A stretch of DNA of 64,000 nucleotides from Gammaproteobacteria bacterium (GCA_018828125.1 JAHJWB010000003.1:339034-403033); one strand, 5' to 3'. Positions 17,163-26,971 are shown, counted from the first letter of the stretch. The notes: generated by a model from the letters alone, not told the origin. Numbers and translations: made by a program.

Positions 17163-17723
17163 ATGACCATCCGTTTGAATGCCCGCCTTGCCACTATCGC
17201 CCTCAGCGCCGCACTGACCGCCGCGGCTTTCCCCGCCATGGCGCAGGTCATGGTGGGTGGCGCTCCCATGCTGGCCAGCAAGGACATCATTGACAACGCC
17301 GTGAACTCGAAGGATCACACCACACTGGTCGCCGCCGTGAAGGCTGCCGGTCTGGTCGAAACGCTCAAGGGCCCAGGTCCGTTCACCGTGTTTGCGCCGA
17401 CCAATGCAGCCTTTGCAGCATTGCCTGCCGGCACGGTCGACACCTTGCTTAAGCCCGAAAGCAAGCCTACGCTGACCAAGGTGCTGACGTACCACGTGGT
17501 AGCTGGCAAATGGGATGCAGCAGCACTGTCCAAGATGATTTCTGATGGCAAGGGTATGGCCAGCATCAAGACAGTAGCTGGTGGCACGCTGACCGCCAAA
17601 GCTAGCGGCTCTACGATTACATTGACCGATGAAAAGGGCGGCACAGCAAGCGTGACCATTGCTGACGTGTACCAGTCCAATGGCGTGATCCACGTAATCG
17701 ACAAGGTGCTGTTGCCTAACTGA
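17163..17723 (+). CDS. Secreted fasciclin (FAS1) domain protein
   Basis: 186 residues. A cleavable signal peptide (ATIALSAALTAAAFPAMA) precedes one FAS1 domain with both conserved boxes: GPFTVFAPTNAAFAALP and, at the end, SNGVIHVIDKVLLP. A YHVV motif sits between them. FAS1 domains mediate adhesion or matrix contacts; single-domain bacterial versions are periplasmic or secreted and of uncertain role. ATG 17163 has AGGAG seven bases upstream. Confidence 0.93.
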   Translation: MTIRLNARLATIALSAALTAAAFPAMAQVMVGGAPMLASKDIIDNAVNSKDHTTLVAAVKAAGLVETLKGPGPFTVFAPTNAAFAALPAGTVDTLLKPESKPTLTKVLTYHVVAGKWDAAALSKMISDGKGMASIKTVAGGTLTAKASGSTITLTDEKGGTASVTIADVYQSNGVIHVIDKVLLPN

Positions 17724-17748
17724 CACAGGTGCGACCTAGTGTGTCGAT

Positions 17749-17781
17749 GCGCAGGGAGCCCTGGCCGCCGGGCCCCTGCGC
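17749..17781. terminator. Possible hairpin between convergent fasciclin and DMT-transporter genes
   Basis: GCGCAGGG and CCCTGCGC form an 8-bp stem in the 61-bp gap between convergent genes. There is no T run on either side, so it is a weak terminator candidate only. Confidence 0.4.
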
Positions 17782-17784
17782 GTC

Positions 17785-18654
17785 TTAACTCAGGCGCAGC
17801 AGCATCACCCCCGCCAGGATGATGAGGGTGCCCATTGCACGCTGCCATCCAAACCGCTCACCCAGGAAAAAAGTGCCTATCAAGGCTGCGAACAGGACAG
17901 AGGTTTCTCGCAATGCTGCCACGGTGGCTACGGGGGCGCGGGTCATGGCCCACAGGGCAATTCCATAGCTTCCGAGCGAGGCCAGCGTACCTATTGCTGC
18001 GATGCGCCAGCGACCTGCCATGTAGGCCAGCGCAGCCCGCCGTGCCGCGGGCTTTTTTTGCCACATCACCAGCACCATGTAGGGGATGCCGTCGAACAGG
18101 AACAGCGCGGCCACGTAGGCTGCCGCGTCGCCCGAGGCCCGCACTCCCAATCCATCTATCAACGTGTACAGCGCAATGATCACGGCGTTTGCCAGCGCAA
18201 ACCCCAGTGCCTTGCGCCGTTGCGCTTCGCTGCCGTGCAGCGAAGCGCGTGATAGCCCCAGTGTGATCACGCCGATGCAGATGGCCGCCACGCCCACCCA
18301 GGCACCCAGCGAGATCGTTTCGCCGATCAGTGCGTGACTGGCCATTGCCACCATTAATGGAGCACAGCCGCGCATCACGGGGTAGGTCAGGCCCAGGTCG
18401 CCATGTTTGTAGGCGCCGGCCAGCGCGATGTAGTAGCCCAGGTGCACCACCGTTGTCGCAGCGATGTACGGCCACGCCGCCTGCGCGGGCGGCCCGGTGA
18501 AGAACAGCAAGGGGACGGCAACGAAGATGCCCAGGCTGTGAATGAGCGCGGTGTCGAGTGATTTGTCCTGCCCAGATTTGATGACCCCATTCCACGATGC
18601 ATGCAGGAGTGCGCCAAAAAGAACGGCAAGCACGATGGGGCCGGTGAGTTCCAC
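17785..18654 (-). CDS. DMT/EamA-family transporter in the aminoethylphosphonate cluster
   Basis: 289 residues with about ten hydrophobic helices arranged as two EamA repeats (VLAVLFGALLHASWNGVIKS; AVIIALYTLIDGLGVRASGD; PVATVAALRETSVLFAALIG). These are small-molecule exporters or importers of the drug/metabolite superfamily. It is 60 bp downstream of the PhnZ-like gene, on the same strand as that gene and the GntR gene, so it probably belongs to the phosphonate regulon; its substrate is unknown. Confidence 0.88.
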   Translation of the reverse strand: MELTGPIVLAVLFGALLHASWNGVIKSGQDKSLDTALIHSLGIFVAVPLLFFTGPPAQAAWPYIAATTVVHLGYYIALAGAYKHGDLGLTYPVMRGCAPLMVAMASHALIGETISLGAWVGVAAICIGVITLGLSRASLHGSEAQRRKALGFALANAVIIALYTLIDGLGVRASGDAAAYVAALFLFDGIPYMVLVMWQKKPAARRAALAYMAGRWRIAAIGTLASLGSYGIALWAMTRAPVATVAALRETSVLFAALIGTFFLGERFGWQRAMGTLIILAGVMLLRLS

Positions 18655-18714
18655 GCAAGAGCTTTCGAGTGAGGCGACGGGAATGAGGCGATGTTGCTGG
18701 ACAGCGCTGTCGGG

Positions 18715-19263
18715 TCAAGCCAGCTGACACCGCATCGCGCGGGCAAGGTAGTGTCTCAACGGTGGGGTGTAAAGCGCGGGTTGTTTGGCGAGGTCGTCCC
18801 ACAGTCGCAGCGCAACAGCCTCTTGGGCATGCGGATTGAGTGCGAATGCGTGCGCTTCTTCTGCGCTGAACACACCGCCTTGCAGTTGCAGGCTGCGCTG
18901 TGAGTCCGGCGACAGCGCTTGCTGGTAGCCCGCACGGGTGGCGCACAAATAGCGTTTGGCATCAACATGCAGTTGGATACCACCCAAAACCCGTGCGCTG
19001 AAAACGCCACGCAAAAAAGGCAATGCGACAAACTGGTGCAGATCGTCGATGCCTTGGAGCGTAGGTGAATCGCCGTGGTGCACCAGCAGGTGTCCCAGGT
19101 CATGCAAAAGCGCTGCGGTGACCAGTTCATCATCGGAACCCGTCTGTTCGGCCAGCCAAGCGGTCTGCAGAGCGTGCTCCAGTTGTGTCACAGGTTCGCC
19201 GCTGTACTGCGTGCCACCATGCTGTGTAAACAAGGACTCAATATCGTTGAGAGAAAGTGACAT
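18715..19263 (-). CDS. PhnZ-like HD-domain diiron oxygenase of phosphonate degradation
   Basis: 182 residues. It matches the PhnZ class that oxidatively cleaves 1-hydroxy-2-aminoethylphosphonate to glycine and phosphate. Visible counterparts of the PhnZ residues: Y20 and E23 (QYSGEP), H30 (QLEHALQTA), H54/D55 with H58 (LLHDLGH), H76, H99 and K103 (LHVDAKRYL), and D156 (RLWDD). No PhnY hydroxylase gene lies in the window; the neighbours encode the PhnW/PhnX hydrolytic route. It therefore probably handles hydroxylated AEP taken up from outside. ATG 19263 is chosen to match the family N-terminus. Confidence 0.87.
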   Translation of the reverse strand: MSLSLNDIESLFTQHGGTQYSGEPVTQLEHALQTAWLAEQTGSDDELVTAALLHDLGHLLVHHGDSPTLQGIDDLHQFVALPFLRGVFSARVLGGIQLHVDAKRYLCATRAGYQQALSPDSQRSLQLQGGVFSAEEAHAFALNPHAQEAVALRLWDDLAKQPALYTPPLRHYLARAMRCQLA

Positions 19264-19325
19264 GGCGGTTTCGTTCGAGAAAAATGGTTGGCGCGTCACG
19301 CCAGGAAAGCGCTGGGGCGGTGCTC

Positions 19326-20066
19326 TCAGGCGGTGCGCTTCTCAGACGGCGCGGTAGTCACTTCAGGAGTTGCTGACGCGCCTTCGCTGCGACTCTGGTA
19401 GTTCTGCAAAGTGCGGTCCCGGCTGTTCATCACATGCAAGAACATGGCCTGCCCCGCAGCCTCTGAATCGCGCGATGCGATGGCCTTGACGATGGCCCTG
19501 TGCTCACGTGAGTACACGGCCATCGACTCGTCGGTGAGGTTCTGTCTGCGGAACAGCGACAGCTCGTTGACCAGTTTGCGGTAGGTGGCTGTGAACTTGG
19601 CGTTGCCTGTCAGTTCCAGCAGCCGGTCATGGAACGCCAGGTTCACGCGGTGGTATTCCTGTGCGTTGCCAGCGCGTGAGGCCTGTTCCATGGTGTCCAC
19701 CATGGCGCGCAGCTCTTTCGTCTGGGCGGTGGTCACGCTCTGGGCCAGTTTGCGGCCCACGTACTGGTCCATGACGGCGCGCAGTTCAAAGATCTCCAGA
19801 GCTTCTTCAATGGGGACATCGCGCACGAAAACGCCGCGGTTCTTTTCGGTGCGCACCAGGCCGGCTTCTTCGAGCATGCGAAAAGCCTCGCGCACCGGTC
19901 CGCGCGACACGCCCAGTCGATCCGCGATGGTGGCCTCTGTGAGTTTTGCGCCAGAGCCCAGCTCGCCGTCCAGAATGAGGCGCTCTATCTCGGTCTGCAC
20001 CAGACTGGCGAGTGAATTGCGCTGCAAGAGTGCAATGACGTTGTGTTGGCGGGGCTGTTCAGACAT
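19326..20066 (-). CDS. GntR/FadR-type regulator of the phosphonate cluster
   Basis: 246 residues: an N-terminal GntR winged helix (LGSGAKLTEATIADRLGVSR, then GPVREAFRMLEEAGLV) and a helical FCD ligand-binding domain with RAVMDQYVGRKLAQ, AFHDRLLELTGN and EHRAIVKAIASRD. It is divergent from the AEP importer operon, and a near-perfect dyad starts 20 bp upstream of its ATG. Its family position and context fit the phosphonate-utilisation GntR regulators of Burkholderiales. The ligand, probably AEP or phosphonoacetaldehyde, is inferred. Confidence 0.88.
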   Translation of the reverse strand: MSEQPRQHNVIALLQRNSLASLVQTEIERLILDGELGSGAKLTEATIADRLGVSRGPVREAFRMLEEAGLVRTEKNRGVFVRDVPIEEALEIFELRAVMDQYVGRKLAQSVTTAQTKELRAMVDTMEQASRAGNAQEYHRVNLAFHDRLLELTGNAKFTATYRKLVNELSLFRRQNLTDESMAVYSREHRAIVKAIASRDSEAAGQAMFLHVMNSRDRTLQNYQSRSEGASATPEVTTAPSEKRTA

Positions 20067-20085
20067 GGCTAAATGGTAGGTTGTC

Positions 20086-20113
20086 TTTAGTAGATTGTCT
20101 ACGATCTACTAAA
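20086..20113. promoter_or_regulatory. Predicted GntR operator of the phosphonate regulon
   Basis: Arms TTTAGTAGAT and ATCTACTAAA are a perfect 10-bp inverted repeat around TGTCTACG, whose inner GT..AC is also symmetric, the usual core of FadR-type GntR sites. It overlaps a possible rightward promoter (TTGTCT at 20095, 16-bp spacer, TATACA at 20117), so binding should repress the importer operon and the regulator itself. Confidence 0.8.
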
Positions 20114-20205
20114 TTTTATACATGGCATCCATTTTGCATACGGGATGTGTCATCAAGATGAAATGCCTCTTGATCACAGTTTGTTCTTTTCAACAAGGAG
20201 TCCCC

Positions 20206-21243
20206 ATGAAATTCTGGAAGTCGCTGTTGGCAGGTGCCCTGGGTCTGGCGGTGTTGGGTGGTGTCGCTCATGCGCAGAACACGCAATTGACGGTGTACAC
20301 CGCGCTGGAGACAGACCAGCTCAAGGCCTATCAAGAGGCATTCAACAAGGTGCACCCCGAGGTCGAGATCAAATGGGTGCGTGATTCCACTGGCGTGATC
20401 ACGGCCAAGCTGCTGGCTGAAAAGTCGAACCCGCAGGCGGATGTGATCTGGGGTGTGGCTGCCTCCAGCCTCGCGCTGTTTGCGCGCAACGGCATGCTGG
20501 AGGCTTATGCGCCGCTGAACCTCGATGCCATCATGCCGCAGTACCGCGACAAGAAGTCGCCACCCGCCTGGTGGGGCATGGACGTGTTCGGTGCCACGGT
20601 GTGCTTCAACACCATAGAGGCCAAGAAGCGCGGCATCGCTACGCCCACAACCTGGAAAGACCTGACCAAGCCGGAGTTCAAGGGACTTGTGGTCATGCCA
20701 AATCCGGCTTCGTCGGGCACAGGCTATTTCGATGTGGTGGCCTGGTTAGCACTCTGGGGCGATGACAACGGCAAGGGTGGCGGCTGGAAGTACATGGATG
20801 CCCTCCACGAGAACATTGGTCAGTACACCCACTCGGGCTCCAAGCCTTGCAACATGGCGGCTGCAGGCGAATACGTGGCGGGCATCTCTTTCGAGTACCG
20901 CGGCCACACCAACAAGGCCAAAGGCGCGCCCATTGACCTCGTCTTCCCCAAAGAGGGCCTGGGCTGGGACCTGGAAGGGTTCGCCATCTACAACGGCACC
21001 AAAAAACAGGCAGCCGCTCGCAAACTGGCCGACTGGGCGTCCTCCAAGGACGCAATGATCTTGTACGGCAAGAACTTTGCCATCACGGCACAGCCCGGCG
21101 TTGCCCCCAAGCTGGCGAACATTCCGGCCGACTATGAGGCGCGCCTCATCAAGATGGACTTCGACCAGTCCGCCGCCAATCGCGACCGCATCCTGGCCGA
21201 ATGGTCCAAGCGCTACGACGCAAAGAGCGAACCCAAGAAGTAA
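20206..21243 (+). CDS. phnS: 2-aminoethylphosphonate ABC transporter, periplasmic binding protein (PhnS-like)
   Basis: 345 residues with a signal peptide (LLAGALGLAVLGGVAHA) and an Fe3+/AEP-type extracellular binding fold (LTVYTALETDQLKAYQEAFN, WGVAASSLALFARNG, YFDVVAWLALWG). It captures AEP for the ATPase and permease encoded downstream. ATG 20206 is preceded by AAGGAG. First gene of the rightward phosphonate operon. The substrate is assigned from family resemblance and from the PhnW and PhnX genes in the same operon. Confidence 0.88.
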   Translation: MKFWKSLLAGALGLAVLGGVAHAQNTQLTVYTALETDQLKAYQEAFNKVHPEVEIKWVRDSTGVITAKLLAEKSNPQADVIWGVAASSLALFARNGMLEAYAPLNLDAIMPQYRDKKSPPAWWGMDVFGATVCFNTIEAKKRGIATPTTWKDLTKPEFKGLVVMPNPASSGTGYFDVVAWLALWGDDNGKGGGWKYMDALHENIGQYTHSGSKPCNMAAAGEYVAGISFEYRGHTNKAKGAPIDLVFPKEGLGWDLEGFAIYNGTKKQAAARKLADWASSKDAMILYGKNFAITAQPGVAPKLANIPADYEARLIKMDFDQSAANRDRILAEWSKRYDAKSEPKK

Positions 21244-21343
21244 GCACTCGTTGGCGCGGCGTCACTGCCGGTACGGCTTCAGCCGTCCGCAGTCGGCCGT
21301 GTGTCCACGGGGCCACCATTTTCCAGTTTTGTCTGTACCCGCC

Positions 21344-22438
21344 ATGAGCCAAGAAGTCCCCTATCTGCAGATCGAGCACGTGCACAAGTCATTCGGTGCA
21401 TTCAAAGCGCTTGATGACGTGAGTCTGACCATTCAACGTGGCGAGTTTGTCTGCTTTCTGGGGCCATCGGGCTGCGGCAAGACCACACTGCTGCGCATCA
21501 TTGCCGGTCTGGAAACCCAGAGCCAGGGCCGTCTCGTGCAAGCGGGTCGCGACATCTCCTTGTTGCCCCCTGCGCAGCGGGACTACGGCATCGTGTTCCA
21601 GTCGTACGCGCTGTTTCCCAATCTCAGCATTGCGGCCAACGTGGCTTACGGGTTGGTCAATCGTGGGCAACCGGCCAGCCAGATCGGCGCGAAAGTGCAA
21701 GAGCTACTCACGCTGGTGGGGCTGCCAGGCAGCGGTGCCAAGTACCCTGCGCAGATGTCGGGTGGACAGCAGCAGCGCGTGGCGCTGGCACGTGCACTCG
21801 CCACGTCTCCGGGGTTATTGCTGCTGGACGAGCCCTTGTCCGCACTCGACGCGATTGTGCGGGTGCATCTGCGCAACGAGATCCGCGCGTTGCAGCGCGA
21901 GCTGGGTGTGACCACGATCATGGTCACGCACGACCAGGAAGAGGCGCTGTCCATCGCCGACCGCATTGTGGTGATGAATCACGGTGTCATCGAACAGGTG
22001 GGCACGCCGCTGCAGGTTTACCGTGAACCGGCATCCCCTTTTGTGGCGAACTTCGTGGGCAAGGTCAACCGGCTGAATGCCGTGGCAGAGGGCGACCGCT
22101 GGTACCGCTGTGGGGACATGCGCCTGCGCTGCCCGGAAAGCGGTGGGGCTGATTTTCGGCCTGGCAGCCCCGTCACGCTTTATTTGCGCCCAGAAGACCG
22201 CGTGGTCGAACGGCTGGACGATGCGACGCCTGACCGCTGCATGGGCACCGTGCGCCACATCGAATTCTTGGGCGGCGTCTGCATGGCCGAGATGGCCGTA
22301 GACCGCCTGCCGGGGCAAACATTGCAGTTGCAGTTCTCCCTGAACCAGATGGACGAACTGGCCGTCCGCAAGGGCCACACGGTGCCATTTGCCCTGAAGG
22401 CTGACCGGCTGCGCGTGTTTGCTGCCGCGGCTGCCTGA
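21344..22438 (+). CDS. phnT: 2-aminoethylphosphonate ABC transporter ATPase (PhnT-like)
   Basis: 364 residues: Walker A GPSGCGKTT, Q-loop FQSYALFPNLS, signature MSGGQQQRVALARAL, Walker B LLLLDEPLSALD and H-loop MVTHDQEEALS. A C-terminal TOBE-like regulatory domain follows (VTLYLRPEDRVVERL). It powers the importer made with the neighbouring binding protein and permease. ATG 21344 gives a normal ABC N-terminus; the open frame upstream overlaps phnS and is not coding. Confidence 0.92.
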   Translation: MSQEVPYLQIEHVHKSFGAFKALDDVSLTIQRGEFVCFLGPSGCGKTTLLRIIAGLETQSQGRLVQAGRDISLLPPAQRDYGIVFQSYALFPNLSIAANVAYGLVNRGQPASQIGAKVQELLTLVGLPGSGAKYPAQMSGGQQQRVALARALATSPGLLLLDEPLSALDAIVRVHLRNEIRALQRELGVTTIMVTHDQEEALSIADRIVVMNHGVIEQVGTPLQVYREPASPFVANFVGKVNRLNAVAEGDRWYRCGDMRLRCPESGGADFRPGSPVTLYLRPEDRVVERLDDATPDRCMGTVRHIEFLGGVCMAEMAVDRLPGQTLQLQFSLNQMDELAVRKGHTVPFALKADRLRVFAAAAA

Positions 22439-22474
22439 ACGCCCAGTCGCAACGCTTCCATTTAGCTCTCTTTC

Positions 22475-24181
22475 ATGTCCACAGTCACCCACAGTGCGCC
22501 GCGGTTGCGCACCCATTGGACGGATCGCCTCGCGCACATCGTGCTGATCGGCGTCGTCTTGCTCCTGCTCATTGGGTTGCTGGGGCCGCTGCTGTCTATC
22601 CTGGCCCAGTCGCTGCAGCCCGTAGAAGGCAAAGACCAAGGCAGCTCTGCATTTGCTTCCTATCTGGCGTCGCCCGCTTTGCGCCAGAGCCTTTGGAACA
22701 GCGTCTGGGTGTCCGCTCTGGTCACGTTCATCGTGTTGCCGCTGGCTTTCACGTTTGCATACGCGCTCACACGCAGCTGCATGCCATTCAAGGGGCTCCT
22801 GCGCACCATCACCTTGCTGCCGCTGTTGGCGCCCTCGTTGTTGTCTGCGATCTCGCTGATCTACTGGTTTGGAAACCAGGGGGCGGCCAAGGAGCTTTGG
22901 CTGGCGCTGGGATTCAGCGGCATTTACGGTGCGCCGGGCATTGTGCTGGCAGAGTGTTTTGCGGTGTTTCCCCATGCGTTGATGATCCTGGTGACCGCCC
23001 TCACGCTGGCCGATGCGCGCCTGTATGAGGCGGCCGATGCGCTAGGCACCAGGCGCTGGCGCAAGTTTTTCACCATCACTCTGCCGGGCGCCAAGTACGG
23101 GCTCATCTCCGCTGCGCTGGTGACCTTCACGTTGGTCATCACCGACTTTGGTATTCCCAAGGTGGTGGGGGGCAACTTCAACGTCATGGCCACCGATGTG
23201 TTCAAGCTGGTCATCGGGCAGCAGGACTTTCAGCGCGGCGCCGTGGTGGCATTGCTGCTGCTGGCCCCGGCAGTTCTGACATTTGCCATCGACTACCACG
23301 TGCAGCGCCGCCAGACTGCGATGCTGACGGCGCGCGCCGTTGCGCTGTTGCCCCGTCCGGCACGTGGTTTTGATACAGCCATGACGGCGTACTGCGTGCT
23401 GGTGTGCGCGCTGATGCTGGCGATGTTCGGCATGGCGGTTTTTGCCTCGTTTGCCACCTTCTGGCCCTACAACCTCACGCCCAGTCTGAACCACTATGTC
23501 TCGGGACTGGTGGACGCAGAGCTGGGCGATGCAGTCGTCAACAGTGTGAAGATGGCGGCAGGTACCGCCACCTTGGGCACCGCCGTGGTGTTTGTGGGTG
23601 CCTACCTGCTGGAGAAAACCCGTGGCCTCGACTGGGCGCGCCCACTGATTCGGCTGATGGCCATGTTGCCCATGGCCGTACCCGGGCTGGTGCTGGGTCT
23701 AGGCTACATCTTCTTCTTCAATGCACCGTCCAATCCGCTCAACTTTCTCTACCAGTCGGGCGCGCTGCTGGTGCTGTGCACCACCGTCCACTTCTACACG
23801 ACGGGCCACCTGACCATGGTGACGGCGCTCAAGGCGATTGACCCGGAGTTCGAGGCCGTGTCCGCGTCGCTCAAAGTGCCTTTTTACAAGACCTTCTGGC
23901 GCGTGACGCTGCCGATTTGCCTGCCGACCTTGCTGGAGGTGTCGCGTTATTTCTTCATCAACGCGATGACCACAATTTCTGCTGTGGTGTTTTTGTACTC
24001 CCCCGACACCAAGCTGGCCTCCGTCGCCATCCTGAACCTGGACGAGGCCGGAGAAATGGGGGCCGCCGCCGCCATGGCTGTGCTGATCGTCGTTGTGTCC
24101 ACCACGGTCACGCTGCTGTATCTGCTGCTGGGCCGCTGGGCGGGCCGGCGCACCCAGGCATGGCGCAATCCAGTGCGCTGA
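22475..24181 (+). CDS. phnV: 2-aminoethylphosphonate ABC transporter permease, two-domain fusion (PhnU/V-like)
   Basis: 568 residues with about twelve membrane helices and two EAA-type binding-protein-dependent permease loops: [20 protein letters not shown] in the first half and [20 protein letters not shown] in the second. A single fused permease replaces the two separate subunits of other AEP systems, as usual in this subfamily. It lies 36 bp after the ATPase gene. Confidence 0.92.
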   Translation: MSTVTHSAPRLRTHWTDRLAHIVLIGVVLLLLIGLLGPLLSILAQSLQPVEGKDQGSSAFASYLASPALRQSLWNSVWVSALVTFIVLPLAFTFAYALTRSCMPFKGLLRTITLLPLLAPSLLSAISLIYWFGNQGAAKELWLALGFSGIYGAPGIVLAECFAVFPHALMILVTALTLADARLYEAADALGTRRWRKFFTITLPGAKYGLISAALVTFTLVITDFGIPKVVGGNFNVMATDVFKLVIGQQDFQRGAVVALLLLAPAVLTFAIDYHVQRRQTAMLTARAVALLPRPARGFDTAMTAYCVLVCALMLAMFGMAVFASFATFWPYNLTPSLNHYVSGLVDAELGDAVVNSVKMAAGTATLGTAVVFVGAYLLEKTRGLDWARPLIRLMAMLPMAVPGLVLGLGYIFFFNAPSNPLNFLYQSGALLVLCTTVHFYTTGHLTMVTALKAIDPEFEAVSASLKVPFYKTFWRVTLPICLPTLLEVSRYFFINAMTTISAVVFLYSPDTKLASVAILNLDEAGEMGAAAAMAVLIVVVSTTVTLLYLLLGRWAGRRTQAWRNPVR

Positions 24182-24242
24182 CGGAGCACAGCGCAAGAAG
24201 CCTCCCATTCCATTCAAACCTCCTACCACCGAACTTCACACC

Positions 24243-25352
24243 ATGGACCGCGACAACATCCTGCTTACCCCCGGGCCGCTGACCACCACCTTGCGCACCA
24301 AGCTTGCGATGCTCAAGGACTGGGGGTCGTGGGACGCCGATTTCAACGCCATCACAGCGCGCGTGCGGCACGAGCTGCTTGACATCCTCCACGCGCAGGA
24401 CACCCATGTAGTGGTGCCGTTGCAGGGCAGTGGCACCTTCAGCGTGGAGGCGGCCGTTTCCACCGTCGTTCCGCGCGACGGCCATTTGCTGGTGCTCGAC
24501 AACGGCGCTTATTGCAAGCGCATGGGCAAGCTGGCCACCATGATGGGCCGCAAGACGACCATTGCCACCCGCACAGAGGATGCGCCTGTGGATACAGGCG
24601 AGGTCGAACGCCTTTTGCTGGCCGATCCCAGCATCACCCATGTCGGGCTGATCCACTGCGAAACCGGCACCGGTGTCGTTAACCCGCTCAAGGCCATCAG
24701 CGACCTGTGCGCGCGCCTGGGCAAGGGCCTGATAGTGGACGCCATGAGTTCGTTTGCTGCCCTGCCCATCGATGCGCGCGAATTGAGGTTTGATGCCCTC
24801 ATTGCAGCCAGCGGCAAGTGTCTGGAGGGCGTGCCCGGCATGGGTTTTGTGTTTTTACGCAAGGATCTGCTGACCCAATGCGCGGACAACAGCCATTCGC
24901 TGGCGATGGACCTGTGCGACCAGCACTACTACATGGAGCGCACTGGTCAGTGGCGGTTTACACCCCCCACCCACGTGGTGGTGGCACTGGCCGAGGCCAT
25001 GCAGCAGTTCAAGGAGGAGGGCGGCCAGACCGCGCGCCTGGCGCGCTACGAAGACAACCTGCGCACGCTGGTCGATGGCATGGCTGCCCTGGGTTTCAAC
25101 ACCTTTCTCGACCCGCAGTACCTGTCGCCCATCATCGTCACCTTCCGTGCGCCCGCGCATCCGGCGTACGACTTCAAGCAGTTTTATGCAAGTGCCAAGG
25201 CGCAGGGCTTCATGCTGTACCCCGGCAAACTGACCGAGGTGGAGACCTTCCGGGTCGGTTGCATCGGCGCCATTGGCCGCAAAGAGATGCAGCAGGCCGT
25301 CAATGCCGTGGCTCGCACCTTGAACGAGATGGGCATTGCCAGTGCCGCTTGA
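24243..25352 (+). CDS. phnW: 2-aminoethylphosphonate:pyruvate aminotransferase PhnW
   Basis: 369 residues, the usual length. It opens [20 protein letters not shown], has [13 protein letters not shown]166 (LIVDAMSSF) to hold the PLP pyridine nitrogen, and PLP lysine K192 in [12 protein letters not shown]. PhnW converts AEP and pyruvate to phosphonoacetaldehyde and alanine, the first catabolic step after import. The next steps are encoded immediately downstream. Confidence 0.95.
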   Translation: MDRDNILLTPGPLTTTLRTKLAMLKDWGSWDADFNAITARVRHELLDILHAQDTHVVVPLQGSGTFSVEAAVSTVVPRDGHLLVLDNGAYCKRMGKLATMMGRKTTIATRTEDAPVDTGEVERLLLADPSITHVGLIHCETGTGVVNPLKAISDLCARLGKGLIVDAMSSFAALPIDARELRFDALIAASGKCLEGVPGMGFVFLRKDLLTQCADNSHSLAMDLCDQHYYMERTGQWRFTPPTHVVVALAEAMQQFKEEGGQTARLARYEDNLRTLVDGMAALGFNTFLDPQYLSPIIVTFRAPAHPAYDFKQFYASAKAQGFMLYPGKLTEVETFRVGCIGAIGRKEMQQAVNAVARTLNEMGIASAA

Positions 25353-26094
25353 CCGGGCCACACCCACCGCACCTGTTGCCGATGCATTGACGGCGGGTGC
25401 GCGGTTGGCGGTGTTCGACCTGGACAACACCTTGCTCACCGGCGATAGCGACACGCTGTGGTGCGACTATCTGCTGCAGCGCAAAGAGTTGCCCACCACC
25501 TTTGGCGACACCAACCGGGCGCTGGAGCAGCAATACCGCGCAGGCCAGGCCACAGCAGCGGCGTTCAGCAACTTTTTCGCCAGCACCCTCATCGGGCGCA
25601 GCCCGCTCGAATGGCAGCGTACCCGAAGTGACTTCCTGGCCGAGGTCATTCGTCCGCACATTCCAGCGGCTGCGCGTGCACTCGTGGCGCAACACAAGGA
25701 GCAGGGCGATCTGCTGGTGCTCAGCAGCGCCACCAACCGCTTTCTGTGCGAGCTGACAGCCGCCGAACTGGGCTTTGCACACCTCATCGCCACAGAGCTG
25801 GCGGTGGGCCCCGATGGCAGGTTTACCGGTGCTACCGATGGTCTGCTGAACATGCGTGAAGGCAAGGTGCCGCGGCTGCAGGCCTGGCTGGCGGGGCAGG
25901 GTATCTGCGCGGTTGCTGCTGTGCTGTCAGAAGCCATTTTTTACAGCGATTCCATCAACGACCTACCCCTGCTGCTCGCAGTGGGCACACCGGTGGCGGT
26001 GGACCCGGATGCGCATCTCTTGCAGCAGGCCGAGCAACGTGGCTGGCCGGTACTTCGGCTTCAGCGCCCTTCTTTTCAGGAGACTCCTTCATGA
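25336..26094 (+). CDS. HAD-IB family phosphatase inserted between phnW and phnX
   Basis: About 250 residues with HAD motif [14 protein letters not shown], motif [13 protein letters not shown] and motif [16 protein letters not shown], the SerB-like HAD-IB pattern with a helical cap. It overlaps phnW by 17 bp (TTG start; GTG at 25342 is equally possible) and phnX by 4 bp, so it is cotranslated with the AEP pathway. Its substrate is unknown; a phosphomonoester related to phosphonate metabolism is a guess from position only. Confidence 0.85.
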   Translation: MPVPLDRATPTAPVADALTAGARLAVFDLDNTLLTGDSDTLWCDYLLQRKELPTTFGDTNRALEQQYRAGQATAAAFSNFFASTLIGRSPLEWQRTRSDFLAEVIRPHIPAAARALVAQHKEQGDLLVLSSATNRFLCELTAAELGFAHLIATELAVGPDGRFTGATDGLLNMREGKVPRLQAWLAGQGICAVAAVLSEAIFYSDSINDLPLLLAVGTPVAVDPDAHLLQQAEQRGWPVLRLQRPSFQETPS

Positions 26095-26921
26095 GCAAGA
26101 CCCCCCACCAACTCACCGCCGTTGTTTTCGACTGGGCGGGCACCGTTCTCGACTTTGGCTCCTGCGCGCCCATGGGGGCCTTTGTGCGGCTGTTTGAGAA
26201 ATACGGCATCACACTGACCATCGACGAGGCCCGAGGCCCCATGGGGATGGCCAAGTGGGACCACATCAAGGCCCTGGGCACGCTGCCCGGCGTGGCCGCG
26301 CAGTGGCAGGCACGCTACGGCAAGCCGTTTGTCGATGCGGATGTGGATGCGCTGTATGAAGTCTTCACCCCCATGAACGCCGCGGTGGTGGCCGACTTTG
26401 CCGACTTCATCCCTGGTGCCATCGACGTGGTGAACAGCTTGCGCGCGCGGGGTCTCAAGATTGGTTCCACCACGGGCTACAACCGGCCCATCATGGACAT
26501 CGTCACGCCCATTGCCGCAGCAGGCGGTTACGTGCCCGACAACCTGGTGTGCGCGGGTGATCTTGCCTCGGGCCGCCCCTCGCCGCTGATGATGTACCGC
26601 TGCTTCGCTGACCTGGGCGTTTGGCCGCCCAGCACGGTGGTGAAGGTGGATGACACCGGCGTGGGCATCGAGGAAGGGCTGAACGCGGGAACCTGGACGG
26701 TGGGCCTGTCGGTGAGCGGCAATGCCGTGGGTCTTTCGCTTGCCGAATGGACGGCGCTGGATATTGAGCAGCAGGGGCAATTGCGCAACGCTGCGACAGA
26801 AAAGCTGCGGACTTCGGGCGCTCACTACGTCATCGATTCGGTGGCCGATCTGCTGCCGGTGCTGGCGGACATTGAAGGCCGGCTGCACAAGGGGGAGCTG
26901 CCCAGTGGCGGGGTCCGATAA
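26091..26921 (+). CDS. phnX: Phosphonoacetaldehyde hydrolase PhnX
   Basis: 276 residues, the family length. The HAD nucleophile D14 is in VVFDWAGTVLDFGS, with the A16 that marks phosphonatases; the Schiff-base lysine is K55 in MGMAKWDHIK. GSTTGYNRPIMD and VKVDDTGVGIEEG are the remaining motifs. It splits phosphonoacetaldehyde to acetaldehyde and phosphate, completing the PhnW/PhnX route. The start overlaps the HAD gene stop (ATGA). Confidence 0.96.
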   Translation: MSKTPHQLTAVVFDWAGTVLDFGSCAPMGAFVRLFEKYGITLTIDEARGPMGMAKWDHIKALGTLPGVAAQWQARYGKPFVDADVDALYEVFTPMNAAVVADFADFIPGAIDVVNSLRARGLKIGSTTGYNRPIMDIVTPIAAAGGYVPDNLVCAGDLASGRPSPLMMYRCFADLGVWPPSTVVKVDDTGVGIEEGLNAGTWTVGLSVSGNAVGLSLAEWTALDIEQQGQLRNAATEKLRTSGAHYVIDSVADLLPVLADIEGRLHKGELPSGGVR

Positions 26922-26971
26922 CACAGCCCATTGCTTGAACGGTCTTGGAGCTATGGCCTGGCGTTAGGGCG

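Noticed and set aside
21815..22975. Minus-strand open frame (386 codons) across the AEP ATPase and permease genes
   Set aside because: Both genes on the other strand have full motif sets; this translation is Gln/His/Arg-rich with no domain.
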